Positions 35,874-45,470 of a stretch of DNA of 64,000 nucleotides are shown in pieces; the stretch's first letter is position 1, and every line of letters begins with the position of its first letter. Source of the stretch: DASWJZ01 sp964440525 (GTDB taxonomy: Bacteria > Pseudomonadota > Alphaproteobacteria > Rhizobiales > Afifellaceae); assembly GCA_964440525.1 (NCBI GenBank), contig CAYTTC010000001.1, forward strand, positions 1 through 64,000, in the 5' to 3' direction. The position numbers and the translations under genes were made by a program. Under the pieces are notes generated by a model that worked only from the letters and a program-made list of their open reading frames with translations, was not told the origin of the DNA and made no database searches.

Positions 35874-36509
35874 ATGCTGAAACCGGCTCCCGACCGCCCC
35901 CGCCTCGTGCTTGCCTCCGCCTCCGCGCGGCGACTGCAGCTGCTCGGGCAGGTCGGAATCGAGCCCGACAAGCTGCTCCCCGCCGATATCGACGAGGTGC
36001 CGCAACGCAAGGAGCTGCCGCGCGCGCTTGCGAGGCGCCTCGCGCACACCAAGGCGCAGACGGCGCACCGCGCCGCGGAGCGCGATCCCGAGCTCAGGAA
36101 CGCCTTCATTCTCGCCGCCGACACGGTGGTGGCGGTCGGCCGGCGCATCCTCCCGAACCCGGAATTCACCGACGAGGCGGCGGCGTGCCTTCGCCTTCTT
36201 TCGGGCCGTAGCCATCGCGTCTATGGCGCGCTCTGCCTGATTACGCCGAAAGGCAAGGTCAGGAACCGCATCGTGGAAACGCGGCTCCGCTTCAAGCGGC
36301 TCTCGCGCGAAGAGATCGAGACCTATCTCGCCTCCGGCGAATGGGAGGGGAAGGCCGGCGGCTACGCCATCCAGGGACGCGCCGGCGGCTTCGTTACGCG
36401 CCTCGTCGGCTCCTACACCAATGTCGTGGGGCTGGCGCTCTACGAGACGATGGCGCTGCTGGCGGGCGAGGGTTATCCGGTCTACGACCGCTGGGCGATC
36501 CCGACGTGA
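35874..36509 (+). CDS. Maf-like nucleotide pyrophosphatase
   Basis: The 211-residue protein opens with RLVLASASARRLQLLGQVGI, the Maf signature (usual form LASxSPRR), and has ILAADTVVAVGRRIL with the catalytic aspartate and GYAIQGRAGGF late in the chain. Maf enzymes hydrolyse dTTP/UTP or modified nucleotides and help prevent their misincorporation. Its stop overlaps the GTG start of yacG, so the two are translationally coupled. Confidence 0.9.
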   Translation: MLKPAPDRPRLVLASASARRLQLLGQVGIEPDKLLPADIDEVPQRKELPRALARRLAHTKAQTAHRAAERDPELRNAFILAADTVVAVGRRILPNPEFTDEAAACLRLLSGRSHRVYGALCLITPKGKVRNRIVETRLRFKRLSREEIETYLASGEWEGKAGGYAIQGRAGGFVTRLVGSYTNVVGLALYETMALLAGEGYPVYDRWAIPT

Positions 36510-36709
36510 ATGCGGGCGGCAGCGAGCGGGGAGCGCCGCAGCCGCAGCGGAAATGCCCAATCTGCGGCAAGCAGCCCACGACGCCGGACAACGATCCCTT
36601 CTGCTCCAAGCGCTGCGCCCAGGTCGATCTCAATCGCTGGCTTTCCGGCGTCTATGTGATTCCGGCGGCGAAGCAGAGCGAGGACGACGGGGCGGACGAC
36701 GGCGACTGA
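36506..36709 (+). CDS. yacG: DNA gyrase inhibitor YacG
   Basis: The 67-residue zinc protein has CPICGKQ and FCSKRCAQVDLNRWLSG, the four cysteines of the YacG zinc finger, which binds gyrase B in E. coli. The best start is GTG 36506, sharing GTGA with the maf stop. The acidic tail EDDGADDGD is usual for the family. Confidence 0.88.
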   Translation: MNAGGSERGAPQPQRKCPICGKQPTTPDNDPFCSKRCAQVDLNRWLSGVYVIPAAKQSEDDGADDGD

Positions 36710-36751
36710 TCCGCAACGCGTGTTGCGCCGTCCGCCCGTGCAAACGCGGCT

Positions 36752-37864
36752 CTAGTTGAGCAGGCGGTAAAAGCTCGCGGCCGGTGCGCTGGCGGGCGGA
36801 GCAAAGACGAGAAAGCAATCGTTGAACCACTGCACAAATCGATTTGCGTGCTCACTCGTGCCGATCGGGAATTGCCGCATCTTCCATCGATTGTCCGCGC
36901 CGGTGTTCTCTTTGACGCTGCCGGCATTGTAGGCGCAGGCGACGACCGGAGGATCGAGCTTGGTGCTCCCAGACTGCTTGCTAATGTAGGCTGTTCCGGC
37001 CCGGATTGAGTTTGCGGGTACAAAGAGCCATTCGCGATCAATCGCCACGCCGGGCAAGGTATCGCGCGCGGTGCTGATCAAAGTCTGCATCAGGCCCGGC
37101 GAGACTCTTCCAGGCGTGGCCTCGTCGCTCACGTAGCCGGGCTCTTTTCGGAGAGCATCCGGGTTGCCGCTCGACTCCGTGCAGATCGTGGCAATGATGA
37201 GCTCGACCGGGACGCCGAATTCCTCAGCGCTCTGTTCGATGGCGGGGCCGAAATCATTCCACACGCGCGTGACGGTCTGCGGCTGGCCGCCTGTGCCCTC
37301 CGGGGCATTTCCGGAAATGCTGAGGCCGGTTGCCGTCAGGTGCCATGTGACACTGTTCGCAAACCTCTGGTGGGGGACCGTCAGCGCTGCGAGGTCAACC
37401 GCGATCGAGGATGCGCCTGCTGCGGGGGGCGCTCCTCCTGGGGCTGGCCCGCCTCCCGGTCCGGGAGGAGCGGGCGGGGTGCCTCCGCCGCCTCCCCCTC
37501 CGCCTCCTCCGCCACCGCCGCCGCCGACCGGGCCACCGCCAGCAGCTCCGCCGCCACCCGCCACCGGCGGCGAACTTCCTCCGGCGGCCCCCGCATCAAC
37601 CTCCGCCTGCAGCGAATTGAGCTTCGTAAGAAGAAAATTATCGATCTGATGCTGGATCTGCTGAACCGAGGCCCGCAGGCTGGTGCTCAGAGTGGTCAGT
37701 CGTGCCGCCCTTTGAGCCAAGTTCGCCAGTATCTGGGCGTTCTGGATCGGTGTGAGTTCGTCGAACACCGCTATGATGTTTGCTTGGCGTGCGGCGTCGC
37801 CCGCAGCAGCCTGATGCTCCGCGCGAAGCCTGTCACGAAGATCATCGAACTCAGCGTCGGTCAT
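36752..37864 (-). CDS. Leaderless lysozyme-like (SLT-type) protein with polyglycine linker
   Basis: The 370-residue protein has no signal peptide. Residues 1-92 are helical and probably coiled coil (LANLAQRAARLTTLS...VQQIQHQIDNFLL). Residues 93-150 are a Gly/Pro/Ala linker with 15 glycines in a row (114-128). Residues 200-350 form a transglycosylase-like domain: Glu230 in TICTESSGNP is the likely catalytic residue, followed by SPGLMQTLISTA and VVACAYNAGS. It lies 29 bp downstream of a lipoprotein gene on the same strand. With no leader it must work in the cytoplasm or leave by another route. Function unknown. Confidence 0.75.
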   Translation of the reverse strand: MTDAEFDDLRDRLRAEHQAAAGDAARQANIIAVFDELTPIQNAQILANLAQRAARLTTLSTSLRASVQQIQHQIDNFLLTKLNSLQAEVDAGAAGGSSPPVAGGGGAAGGGPVGGGGGGGGGGGGGGGTPPAPPGPGGGPAPGGAPPAAGASSIAVDLAALTVPHQRFANSVTWHLTATGLSISGNAPEGTGGQPQTVTRVWNDFGPAIEQSAEEFGVPVELIIATICTESSGNPDALRKEPGYVSDEATPGRVSPGLMQTLISTARDTLPGVAIDREWLFVPANSIRAGTAYISKQSGSTKLDPPVVACAYNAGSVKENTGADNRWKMRQFPIGTSEHANRFVQWFNDCFLVFAPPASAPAASFYRLLN

Positions 37865-37893
37865 CGTTTGTCTCCCCCTCGCAATCGGCCGAG

Positions 37894-38793
37894 CTAGTGT
37901 GCAGCGAGCTCAGCCAAATCCTTGCGTGCGGCGTCCGAGGCGGCGGAAAGATCAATGGCAATGGAGTTGAGGCCCGCCACCGTTCCGGCCACGGTCGGCG
38001 CTGCGGATAGCGACGCATTGACCTGATCAAGGGCTATGATCGTCGCGTCGATCAGAATGACCCAGTCCGACAGGATCTTTCGGTAGCTCTCGACTTTCTG
38101 GATTTCGGCGGCGGTGAGCGCGCCGCTCGTGATGTCCGCCCGCGAGCGTTGCAGGACGGCTGCAGTGAGGACTGGGAAGATCACCGCCGTTCCGCCCCGA
38201 ATCTCGACCAATATCTCTCGAACGATCGGATAGTTCTGGAGGAGGTAGACGCGAAATGCCTGGCGCGAGCGCTGTCTCAAACCGCGCTCGATGGCTGGCT
38301 TGAGCAGGTTAAAGGCCTGCCCGAGCGCCGCGCCGAGAGCGGCCGCTTGCGGGCCCTGGCCGGCAAAGCTCCCCACGTCTCCAAGCGCTTTGCTGACATT
38401 GACCTGCAACTCGCCGAGCTGGGCTACCATCGATGCGGCGGACTGACCGCTCACCAACGCGTAGAGCAGGTCGTTGTAGGTATCGACCGTCGCAAGGGAA
38501 TTCCTGAAGGCCCCGGTGTTCGGGGGATCGCCCGCATCCGAATAGTAGGCCGCCTCATCAGGATTGAACTCTTGATACACGTGGCGAACACCAAAACGGA
38601 AAAGCTGGCGCTCCTGCACAGCGAGCTGGTCGAGGACGGCGTTCGCCGTTGAATTGGTCTGCTCGAAGGCTGCCTGATACAGCGCGAACTGCTGGATGCC
38701 CCGGCTGCTGACGCATCCGACCAGCAGCGCAACCAGGGTCGCGACGACGAGGACGCGCACGCGGCCGGCGGGACTCTGCGGAATGTAGTACAC
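37894..38793 (-). CDS. Putative lipoprotein paired with the lysozyme-like gene
   Basis: The 299-residue protein has a signal sequence with lipobox LVGC (cysteine near residue 27), so it should be anchored to a membrane by lipidation. The rest is mostly helical, with no family I recognise. Segments such as LLKPAIERGLRQRSRQAFRV and ILSDWVILIDATIIALDQVN suggest a helical bundle. GTG 38793 is preferred because AGGGG lies upstream and the signal peptide then starts correctly. It probably forms an operon with the lysozyme-like gene. Confidence 0.65.
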   Translation of the reverse strand: MYYIPQSPAGRVRVLVVATLVALLVGCVSSRGIQQFALYQAAFEQTNSTANAVLDQLAVQERQLFRFGVRHVYQEFNPDEAAYYSDAGDPPNTGAFRNSLATVDTYNDLLYALVSGQSAASMVAQLGELQVNVSKALGDVGSFAGQGPQAAALGAALGQAFNLLKPAIERGLRQRSRQAFRVYLLQNYPIVREILVEIRGGTAVIFPVLTAAVLQRSRADITSGALTAAEIQKVESYRKILSDWVILIDATIIALDQVNASLSAAPTVAGTVAGLNSIAIDLSAASDAARKDLAELAAH

Positions 38794-38808
38794 GACGCCG
38801 CCCCTAAA

Positions 38809-38835
38809 CCTTGCCGAGCCGAGGGCTCGGCAAGG
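38809..38835. other. Perfect 12-bp stem-loop in a divergent promoter region
   Basis: CCTTGCCGAGCC (38809-38820) and GGCTCGGCAAGG (38824-38835) are exact inverses with a 3-base loop. The element lies just upstream of the lipoprotein start codon, between divergent genes, so it could fold in the 5' leader of the minus transcript or serve as a protein-binding palindrome. Confidence 0.6.
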
Positions 38836-39014
38836 CGATGGTGGCACACGCAAGGGTTACGTAGCAATAGCGCATTCGCCGACCCTTCGTTGAGCCGGAG
38901 AGGACGCCGTCTGTGCGCGCGCCGCCACCGTATGCGCCAATTCGGCGGTTTGACGGCTGCGCCAAAAGAGTCTCTACCTTGCGCCCCAGCGGGCAAGTGC
39001 TTCGGGGAGGTCGC

Positions 39015-41402
39015 TTGTCGACCGACAGCTCCAGCGACAAGGAAAGCGGCGGCCTTGGCGCGCCGCCGGCGGGCGTCCGCAAACCGCATCGCCTGGCTTA
39101 TGGAATCGAGCGGATCGGCCTCATTCCCTTAAGTTTTCCGGTCCCGAGCCTCCTCATCCTGGTCGCGCTCGCAATCGCGGCAGCGTTCGGTGTCGTGCGC
39201 ATCGAAGTCGACGATTCACTGAGCCAGCTGTTCCGATCGGATACCCCTGAATTCCAGCAATTCCTGGAAGTCACCCAGCGTTTTCCGTCGAGCGAGTACG
39301 ACGTGCTGGTGGTGGTTGAAGGTAAGACGCTGCTCCAGCGCGACTCCCTGGAAAAGCTCCGCAATGTCGTCACCGATGTGCAGCTGATCGACGGCACGCG
39401 GGGCGTCATCTCGCTGTTCTCGGCGCGGACGCCGCCGATCAGGGGCCAGCTGCCTGGCCCGCTGTTCCCCGAGACGCTTCCCGAGGGAGCCGCCTACGAC
39501 CAGCTGATCGAACGCGTGAGGTCGAACGAGATCCTGCGCGGCAAGCTTTTGTCGGAAGACGGCGAGCTGGCGCTCGTGGTGCTGGCGATCGAGCCGGAGG
39601 TCGCCGGCGGCAACAGCCTCAACGACGTTGTCGGCCAGATCCGCGAGACGATCGCATTTGATCTCGAAGGCTCAGAGCTGACGGGGCAGCTCTCGGGCGT
39701 GCCGATCATGCAGCTGGAGATCCGAAATGCGGTGGAGCGTGACCGGCTGATCTACAACGCCATCGGCTTCGCCGCCGGCTGCCTCATCGCCATCGTGTTC
39801 TTCCGCCGCGTCTCGTTCATGATCATCGCGGCGGCGCCGCCGCTTATCGCCATCCTGCTCGCGCTCGGCGCGCTCGGCTGGCTGGATTTCCGCCTCAACA
39901 TGTTTTTGAACGTGATGACGCCACTCATCATGGTCATCAGCTTCGCCGATTCGATGCAGCTCACCTTCGCGGCGCGCGACCGGCTGATCGCGGGCGAGGA
40001 CAAATACCAGGCTTTTCGCAACGCCGTGCTCATCGTCGGGCCGGCCTGCGTGCTGACTCACGGCACCGCCGGCATCTCGTTCATCGCGCTGATGTTTTCC
40101 AGCTCGGACCTGATCCGAAGCTTCGGCGAGGCGGGCCTCGTGGCGACCGTCATCGCGCTCGCCGGCGTGCTCATGCTGGTGCCGCTGCTCGGCGTTCTCC
40201 TGATCCGCAACGAGGCGACCTTCGCCGCCAAGGTCCGGCAGTCGGATTTCGGCGTCAACGCACTCCGCCGCTTCTGCGGCTGGATCGCCGCGCGGATGGT
40301 GAGCCGGCCCGGCCTCTATAGCCTGATCAGCGTGCTGGTGGTCGGTGGGTTGGCCTTGATCTACTCCACGCTCGAGCCGCGCTATCGGCTCGCCGACCAG
40401 GTTCCCGACCGCGAACAGGCGGTCGCCGCGTCAAGCCGTCTCGATGCCAAGTTGACGGGCGCCAATCCGATCGATGTGCTGCTCGAGTTTCCCCCCGGCG
40501 CGTCGCTCTATGCTCCGGAGACGCTCGCCGCGATCGGCGAAGTCCATTCGATCATCGAGCAGCAGGCGGGGGTCGGAAACGTATGGTCGCTGGAGACGCT
40601 CCGGCGCTGGCTGCGCGAGAAGGCCGGCATCACCGACGTCGCGATCCTCAAGCAGTACGTCGACGTCCTCCCCGAGCACCTGACGCGGCGGTTCATTTCG
40701 GCGGAAGAGGACGCGGTGGTGGTCTCCGGCCGCATTCCGGATGTCGATGCGAGCCAGCTCCTGCCGGTGATCGAGAACCTCGACAAGGCGCTCGACGCGG
40801 TGCGCGAGGCGCATCTGGGCTACTCGATCGCCGTCACCGGCCTCTCGGCAATCGCGGCGCGCAACAGCGCCGACATGATCGGCAAGCTGAACCGTGCGCT
40901 GACAGTGGAGATCGTTTTCGTCGCCGCCTTCATCGGCCTCGCCTTCCGCTCATTCGTCGTGATGCTCGCCAGCATCCTGCCGGGAATCTTTCCCATCGTG
41001 CTTTCCGGCACCGTGCTCTGGGTGATGGGCGAGGGCCTGCAGTTCGCGGCAGTCGTGGCGCTGATCGTGTCGTTCGGGCTAGGCCTCAGCGCGACGATCC
41101 ATTTCCTCAACCGCTTGCGGTTGGAGGACCGCCCCGACGCGGATCCTGGAGTGGCCGTCGAACGAGCGACGGTGCTGGTCGGCCCGGCGCTCATCCTGAC
41201 GTCTGTGGTGCTGGCCTGCGGGCTCGCGGTGACCGTGCTCTCCGATCTGCCGTCGCTCAGGACGTTTGGGTGGCTAAGCGCCTTCGCCATGATCGCGGCG
41301 CTGATCGCGGACCTGTTGATCCTCAGACCGACCGCGATGTTCCTGTTTCGTCTCGGCCGCAGGATGCGGCGCCAAAGGTTGGCGGAGCAGGCGGCGGAAT
41401 AG
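39015..41402 (+). CDS. RND/MMPL-family exporter
   Basis: The 795-residue inner-membrane protein has the RND plan: a first helix, a large periplasmic loop (about 40-220), five helices containing SFADSMQLTFAARDRL, then a repeat of the same pattern with the second loop (about 440-610) and LIVSFGLGLSATIHFLNRL. It resembles the HpnN/MMPL group that moves lipids, including hopanoids, but no hopanoid genes are near. TTG 39015 follows GGGGAGG at 4 bases; GTG 38913, also after a GGAGAGG, would add 34 residues and cannot be excluded. It is divergent from the lipoprotein gene. Confidence 0.85.
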   Translation: MSTDSSSDKESGGLGAPPAGVRKPHRLAYGIERIGLIPLSFPVPSLLILVALAIAAAFGVVRIEVDDSLSQLFRSDTPEFQQFLEVTQRFPSSEYDVLVVVEGKTLLQRDSLEKLRNVVTDVQLIDGTRGVISLFSARTPPIRGQLPGPLFPETLPEGAAYDQLIERVRSNEILRGKLLSEDGELALVVLAIEPEVAGGNSLNDVVGQIRETIAFDLEGSELTGQLSGVPIMQLEIRNAVERDRLIYNAIGFAAGCLIAIVFFRRVSFMIIAAAPPLIAILLALGALGWLDFRLNMFLNVMTPLIMVISFADSMQLTFAARDRLIAGEDKYQAFRNAVLIVGPACVLTHGTAGISFIALMFSSSDLIRSFGEAGLVATVIALAGVLMLVPLLGVLLIRNEATFAAKVRQSDFGVNALRRFCGWIAARMVSRPGLYSLISVLVVGGLALIYSTLEPRYRLADQVPDREQAVAASSRLDAKLTGANPIDVLLEFPPGASLYAPETLAAIGEVHSIIEQQAGVGNVWSLETLRRWLREKAGITDVAILKQYVDVLPEHLTRRFISAEEDAVVVSGRIPDVDASQLLPVIENLDKALDAVREAHLGYSIAVTGLSAIAARNSADMIGKLNRALTVEIVFVAAFIGLAFRSFVVMLASILPGIFPIVLSGTVLWVMGEGLQFAAVVALIVSFGLGLSATIHFLNRLRLEDRPDADPGVAVERATVLVGPALILTSVVLACGLAVTVLSDLPSLRTFGWLSAFAMIAALIADLLILRPTAMFLFRLGRRMRRQRLAEQAAE

Positions 41403-41412
41403 GGTAGATGCG

Positions 41413-41949
41413 TCAGCCCGCCCGGCGCAGCTTTACCGAGACGTCGGTCACTTCCAGCATATCCGGCTTGATCGAGACGGTCTGATCACTGCCGCGGGTG
41501 AGCACGGTGACGCGGGCCGTGAAGCGGTCGTCGGGGGTCTCGACCAGCGCCTGGATGCTGCCCTGGCTGGCGCGGCCGGTCACTGATCCGTTGATGCCGT
41601 AGCCCATCTCGCTCCAGGTTCCTGTGATGGCGCCGGCATCGGGGTTGAAGGTGATGGTGCTCTTGATGACGAGCCGCGTGCTATCGGTCGCGCAAGTCAG
41701 GTTCTGGGTGAGCTTGTTGCCCTCATTCTCGACCTTGTAGGTGGCGTTGCAGCGCATGCGCTCCGTCTCACCGGTGGACCAGGTAATGCTCCCCTCGCCG
41801 CGCCACTTCCCGTCCATTCCCACGAAAAGGCCCGCGGCGGCCGCCCCCGGCGCAAGCACCGCCAGCCAGACGGAGAGGAAAAACACTGCGGCGATCGCGA
41901 TGATGGACTTTGCGGAAGCACGCCGAAACGACTTCAATCGAAACGACAT
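41413..41949 (-). CDS. Exported hypothetical protein
   Basis: The 178-residue protein has a long basic signal peptide (SFRLKSFRRASAKSIIAIAA to APGAAAAG). The mature part is beta-rich with alternating hydrophobic residues: WRGEGSITWSTGETERMRCN, AGAITGTWSEMGYGINGSVTG and a final VSVKLRRAG. This is a lipocalin-like or avidin-like pattern, which I offer only as a resemblance. Two cysteines could pair. It converges on the RND gene with 10 bp between stops. Confidence 0.7.
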   Translation of the reverse strand: MSFRLKSFRRASAKSIIAIAAVFFLSVWLAVLAPGAAAAGLFVGMDGKWRGEGSITWSTGETERMRCNATYKVENEGNKLTQNLTCATDSTRLVIKSTITFNPDAGAITGTWSEMGYGINGSVTGRASQGSIQALVETPDDRFTARVTVLTRGSDQTVSIKPDMLEVTDVSVKLRRAG

Positions 41950-42283
41950 GACTTCCCCGCCCCCATCCCGCTGTGCAGGCTAGCGACCTGTCGCTGGCCA
42001 GCGGCCAGCGTAACATCTTGCCAAGATCGAGCCGACGGGATTCGTCGAACTCCTTCAGCCCACTCGCCCGGACCCACCGATCGAATCCTGCCGGCAGGAT
42101 AGCCTCTTCGTTCGTGCTTCGGCAACAACCTAGCCTTCAACAAGTCTTTTCCGCCGCTTTCCACCGTTGCGGCTGCTCCCTGCCGCACAACGGTTTCCCG
42201 AGTGTGGACAGTGCCAAAGCGAGCCGATATAAGGCGCCGGCCTTCATCCGGGCCGCCAGCGGCGACCGTCCGGCGGGAAGTCA

Positions 42284-42348
<65 letters not shown>

Positions 42349-42359
<11 letters not shown>

Positions 42360-42394
42360 CTCTTTTATATACCTGGGCACCACTCTTTTATATA
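42349..42394. repeat. Perfect tandem 23-bp duplication of the tRNA-Phe 3' end (att-like)
   Basis: The 23 bp from CCTGGGC of the acceptor stem through CACCACTCTTTTATATA (42349-42371) are repeated without gap or mismatch at 42372-42394. A second copy of a tRNA 3' end is the hallmark of site-specific integration. Here the two copies touch, as if the intervening element had excised while leaving a duplicated core, or as if slippage had copied it. Decayed island genes follow. Confidence 0.75.
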
Positions 42395-42573
42395 ACGGGC
42401 TCTTAGATTTACGCGCTGTTGCAGTTGGCTGAGTAAAAGCCAGAATTTATGCGTGGTACCGCAGTGGTACCAACTCATGCGAACTACCGTCATTTCCCCG
42501 GTGCTGTTTCGCAGTTTGCCCTGCAACTGAAAGTCGCTGCATATCGAGTACCAATACCCCTCGTTGGACGAGC
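42395..42573. other. Leader region between the att-like repeat and hsdR
   Basis: These 179 bp hold GGTACC twice (42455-42460 and 42466-42471) in direct orientation. They also hold a 42-codon open frame from ATG 42449 that ends across the hsdR start codon. Its product matches nothing I know. No integrase gene is visible. Confidence 0.4.
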
Positions 42574-44420
42574 ATGAACAAGCGCGAGCTTTCAGAGCGC
42601 GACATCTGCACCAAGTTCATCACCCCTGCACTGCGACAAGCGGGCTGGGATGAAATGCTTCAGATCCGCGAAGAAGTCGGCTTCACCAAGGGCCGCATCA
42701 TCGTGCGAGGCAAGCTCGTCAGTCGCGGCCGCGCCAAACGCGCCGACTATGTTCTCTACTATAAGCCCAACATCCCGCTGGCGCTGATCGAAGCCAAGGA
42801 CAATAGCTACAGCGTCGGCGACGGCATGCAGCAAGGGCTGGAATACGCCGACACGCTCAGGATCCCTTTTGTGTTCTCGTCGAATGGCGACGGCATCGTG
42901 TTCCATGACCGGACCGGAGCGAGTGCGACGACCGAAACCACCTCGGCCTCGATGCTTTTCCGACGCCCGCGGATCTGTGGGCGCGCTATCGCGTCTGGAA
43001 GGGCCTTACCCCGGAGGCCGAGCAGATCGTCCTGCAAGACTATTTCGCCGACAGCAGCGACAAGGCCCCACGCTATTATCAGGTCAATGCCGTCAACGCC
43101 GCGATCGAGGCGATCGCCAAGGGCCAGGACCGCATCCTGCTGGTCATGGCGACGGGGACGGGCAAAACTTACACCGCGTTCCAGATCCTGTGGCGACTGT
43201 GGAAGGCGGGCCGCAAGAAACGCATCCTCTACCTCGCCGACCGAAACATCTTGATCGACCAGACGGTCGTAAACGATTTCCGGCCATTCGGCGCAGCGAT
43301 GGCGAAGCTCTCGACCAACGCCAAGACCATCGAGCGCGACGATGGCAGCGAGATCGAGATCACCACCGCACTCGACAAAAAGCGCCGCATCGACACCGCT
43401 TTCGAAATCTATCTCGGGCTCTAACAGGCGATCACCGGTCCGGAGGAGCGGCAGAAGCTCTTCCGCGAGTTCTCGCCCGGCTTCTTCGACCTGATCGTGA
43501 TTGACGAGTGTCATCGCGGCAGCGCGGCCGAAGACTCGGCGTGGCGAGAGATTCTGGAATATTTCTCCTCTGCGACTCAGATCGGTCTCACCGCCACGCC
43601 AAAGGAAACCAAGTACGTCTCGAATATCGATTACTTCGGCCCACCCGTTTACGCATATTCCCTGAAGCAGGGCATCAGCGACGGTTTTCTCGCGCCCTAC
43701 AAGGTGATCAAGGTCCATATCGATCGTGATGTGGAAGGTTACCGTCCGGAGAAAGGCCAGCTCGACCGCGAGGGGCAGGAGGTCGAGGGCCGCATCTACA
43801 ACACCAAGGATTTCGATCGCACACTGGTGCTGGACGACCGCACCAGGCTCACCGCGAGAAAGGTCACGGAGTTCCTCAAGGAGAGCGGCGACCGCTTCCA
43901 GAAAACTATCGTCTTCTGCGTCGATCAGGAGCACGCGGCGCGGATGCGCCAGGCGCTCGTCAATGAAAATGCCGATCTCGTTGCCGAAAACCGCCGCTAC
44001 GTCATGCGCATCACCGGGAATGACGCGGAAGGCCAGGCGCAGCTCGGCAATTTCATCGATCCGGAGTCGCCGTATCCTGTTCTCGTAACCACGTCGCGCC
44101 TTCTGTCCACCGGCGTCGATGTGCAGACCTGCCGGCTGATCGTGCTCGACCGCGAGGTCAACTCGATGACCGAGTTCAAGCAGATCGTCGGGCGCGGTAC
44201 CCGCGTGCACGAGGACACCCGGAAGTTCTCCTTCACCCTGATCGACTTCCGCGGCGCCACCAGTCATTTCGCCGATCCTGATTTCGATGGCGAGCCGGTG
44301 CAGATTTATGAGCCTGGCGAAGGCGATCCGATCGTGCCGCCCGACCCGGAGTCAGATCCTCCAACGGGGTTTGGCGACGATGGCGCGCCTTTTGAATCAG
44401 GTAGTAGCAAGGGTGACGAC
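42574..44420 (+). pseudogene. hsdR: Type I restriction enzyme R subunit, broken
   Basis: The reading frame encodes an HsdR-like protein: an N-terminal nuclease domain (ERDICTKFITPALRQAGW, IEAKDN), the DEAD-box motor with Walker A MATGTGKTYT (near 43146) and VIDECHRGS (near 43500), GLTATPKET, and the helicase C motif QIVGRGTRVHEDT (near 44190). It carries three lesions: a frameshift near 42940, a TAA replacing a sense codon at 43422-43424 (YLGL*QAITG; Tyr TAC to TAA is likely), and loss of the C-terminus after about 44420, where it runs into SDR sequence. No hsdM or hsdS is present, so the system cannot work. Confidence 0.88.
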
Positions 44421-44850
44421 GAGTCTGCCTGGTTCGTAGGGATTAACGTCGATCTGCTGGGTACCGTACGCGCAACGCGGGCCGCCGTACCTTTCCTTGA
44501 ACAATCGGGAGCCGGCGCAATCGTCAACGTCGGTTCAATTCGCGTAATTACAGGATCAGCGCGCCTTCCCGCCTACGCTGCAGTCAAGGCTGCCGTCATT
44601 AACTATACAATCTCCCAGGCCTTGGCCCTGTCAAACAATCACATTCGCGTAAACGCTATCGCGCCGGGTTCGATCGAATTTCCTGGCGGACTTTGGCAGG
44701 AGCGCAAGTTGGAAGAGCCTCACCTGTATAAGGCCACCGTCCAACGCATTCCGGGCCGGCGCATATGTCGCTCTATTCCTTGCGAGCGATTCCGCAAGTT
44801 GGGTCACTGGCCAAGTCATCGTCGTTGACGGTGGCCAAATCCGCACTTAA
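44421..44850 (+). pseudogene. Short-chain dehydrogenase, headless and frameshifted
   Basis: From about 44421 the hsdR frame continues as SDR sequence: AWFVGINVDLLGTVRATRAA, VNVGSI, the catalytic YAAVK (Tyr-x3-Lys) and IRVNAIAPGSIEFPGG. The cofactor-binding N-terminal third is missing. Near 44750 a deletion shifts the frame, and the true C-terminus is read in another frame as YVALFLASDSASWVTGQVIV then VDGGQIRT and TAA at 44848. It was probably part of the sugar-acid locus before the rearrangement. Confidence 0.8.
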
Positions 44851-45470
44851 AGCGGAATCCACCGTGTGCACGAGGTCAGGGATCGTCAGGCGCTACTGCC
44901 GTGGGACGCGGCTAGTCGCGGTGAGCCGGGTCGATTGGGACGAGATCTTTGCGGGCTATCGCGCGCAGGTCGATTGGTCCGGCGGGTGATATTAGCCCGA
45001 ACTCTCGGGCGCAATCCCAACGAATCCTGATGGATTCCCGTGCCGAATCATCGCGCGCCAGCAGCGTGTGTGGACTCAGCGATCACGCGAAAGGACAACG
45101 ACGCTTATTCCTCCCCGGCGCGGTGCTGTCGGACAAGCCGGCGGGGGGCGCCGATGCCGTTGCCGGTAGGCGACAGCTCGCGAAGAAGGGCGAGTAGGTC
45201 GGGGAGGCAATACCAGCAGACGTCCGCTTTGGTCAGACCTACGTTGTCGGAGGCGGCTGCTGGCGAGCCATGGGGGCCGCTTCGATCCCCTCGGCAACCA
45301 TTTCCTGCAGGCGCCCAGGGAACCGGTCGTCTATCGCCAGCCCTTCGAGGTGTTTGTTGTGGAGGGAGTCGGCCATCGACCCCCAATGGCCCGCCGCCGC
45401 GGCGAGTGCGTCAGGGCCACGATCGTTTCGACCTCGGCGAGATTCCGGCGTGCGCCATACCTCGCCGGGC
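44851..45470. other. Degraded region with possible gene remnants
   Basis: No intact gene is seen in these 620 bp. On the minus strand 45412-45239 encodes a protein-like stretch (HWGSMADSLHNKHLEGLAID then RFPGRLQEMVAEGIEAAPMA) ending at TAG 45239. It has ordinary composition but no start, and I do not recognise its family. It could be the tail of a gene that followed the RraA-like gene. The remaining open frames look like shadows. Confidence 0.45.

Noticed and set aside
37480..37540. Polyglycine tract as a sign of a frameshifted or misassembled gene
   Set aside because: The frame continues cleanly on both sides into a well-formed catalytic domain, and Gly/Pro linkers of this kind are common in such proteins.
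42574..44850. A functional HsdR-SDR fusion enzyme
   Set aside because: The hsdR part has a frameshift and a nonsense codon, the SDR lacks its cofactor-binding third, and its C-terminus is out of frame.
44870..44990. Tail of an IS66-type transposase (LLPWD-like words)
   Set aside because: The match is only a few residues, with no terminal repeat or further transposase sequence.
42574..45470. A complete type I restriction or other defence island
   Set aside because: Only a damaged hsdR is present; there is no hsdM, hsdS, integrase or other defence gene.
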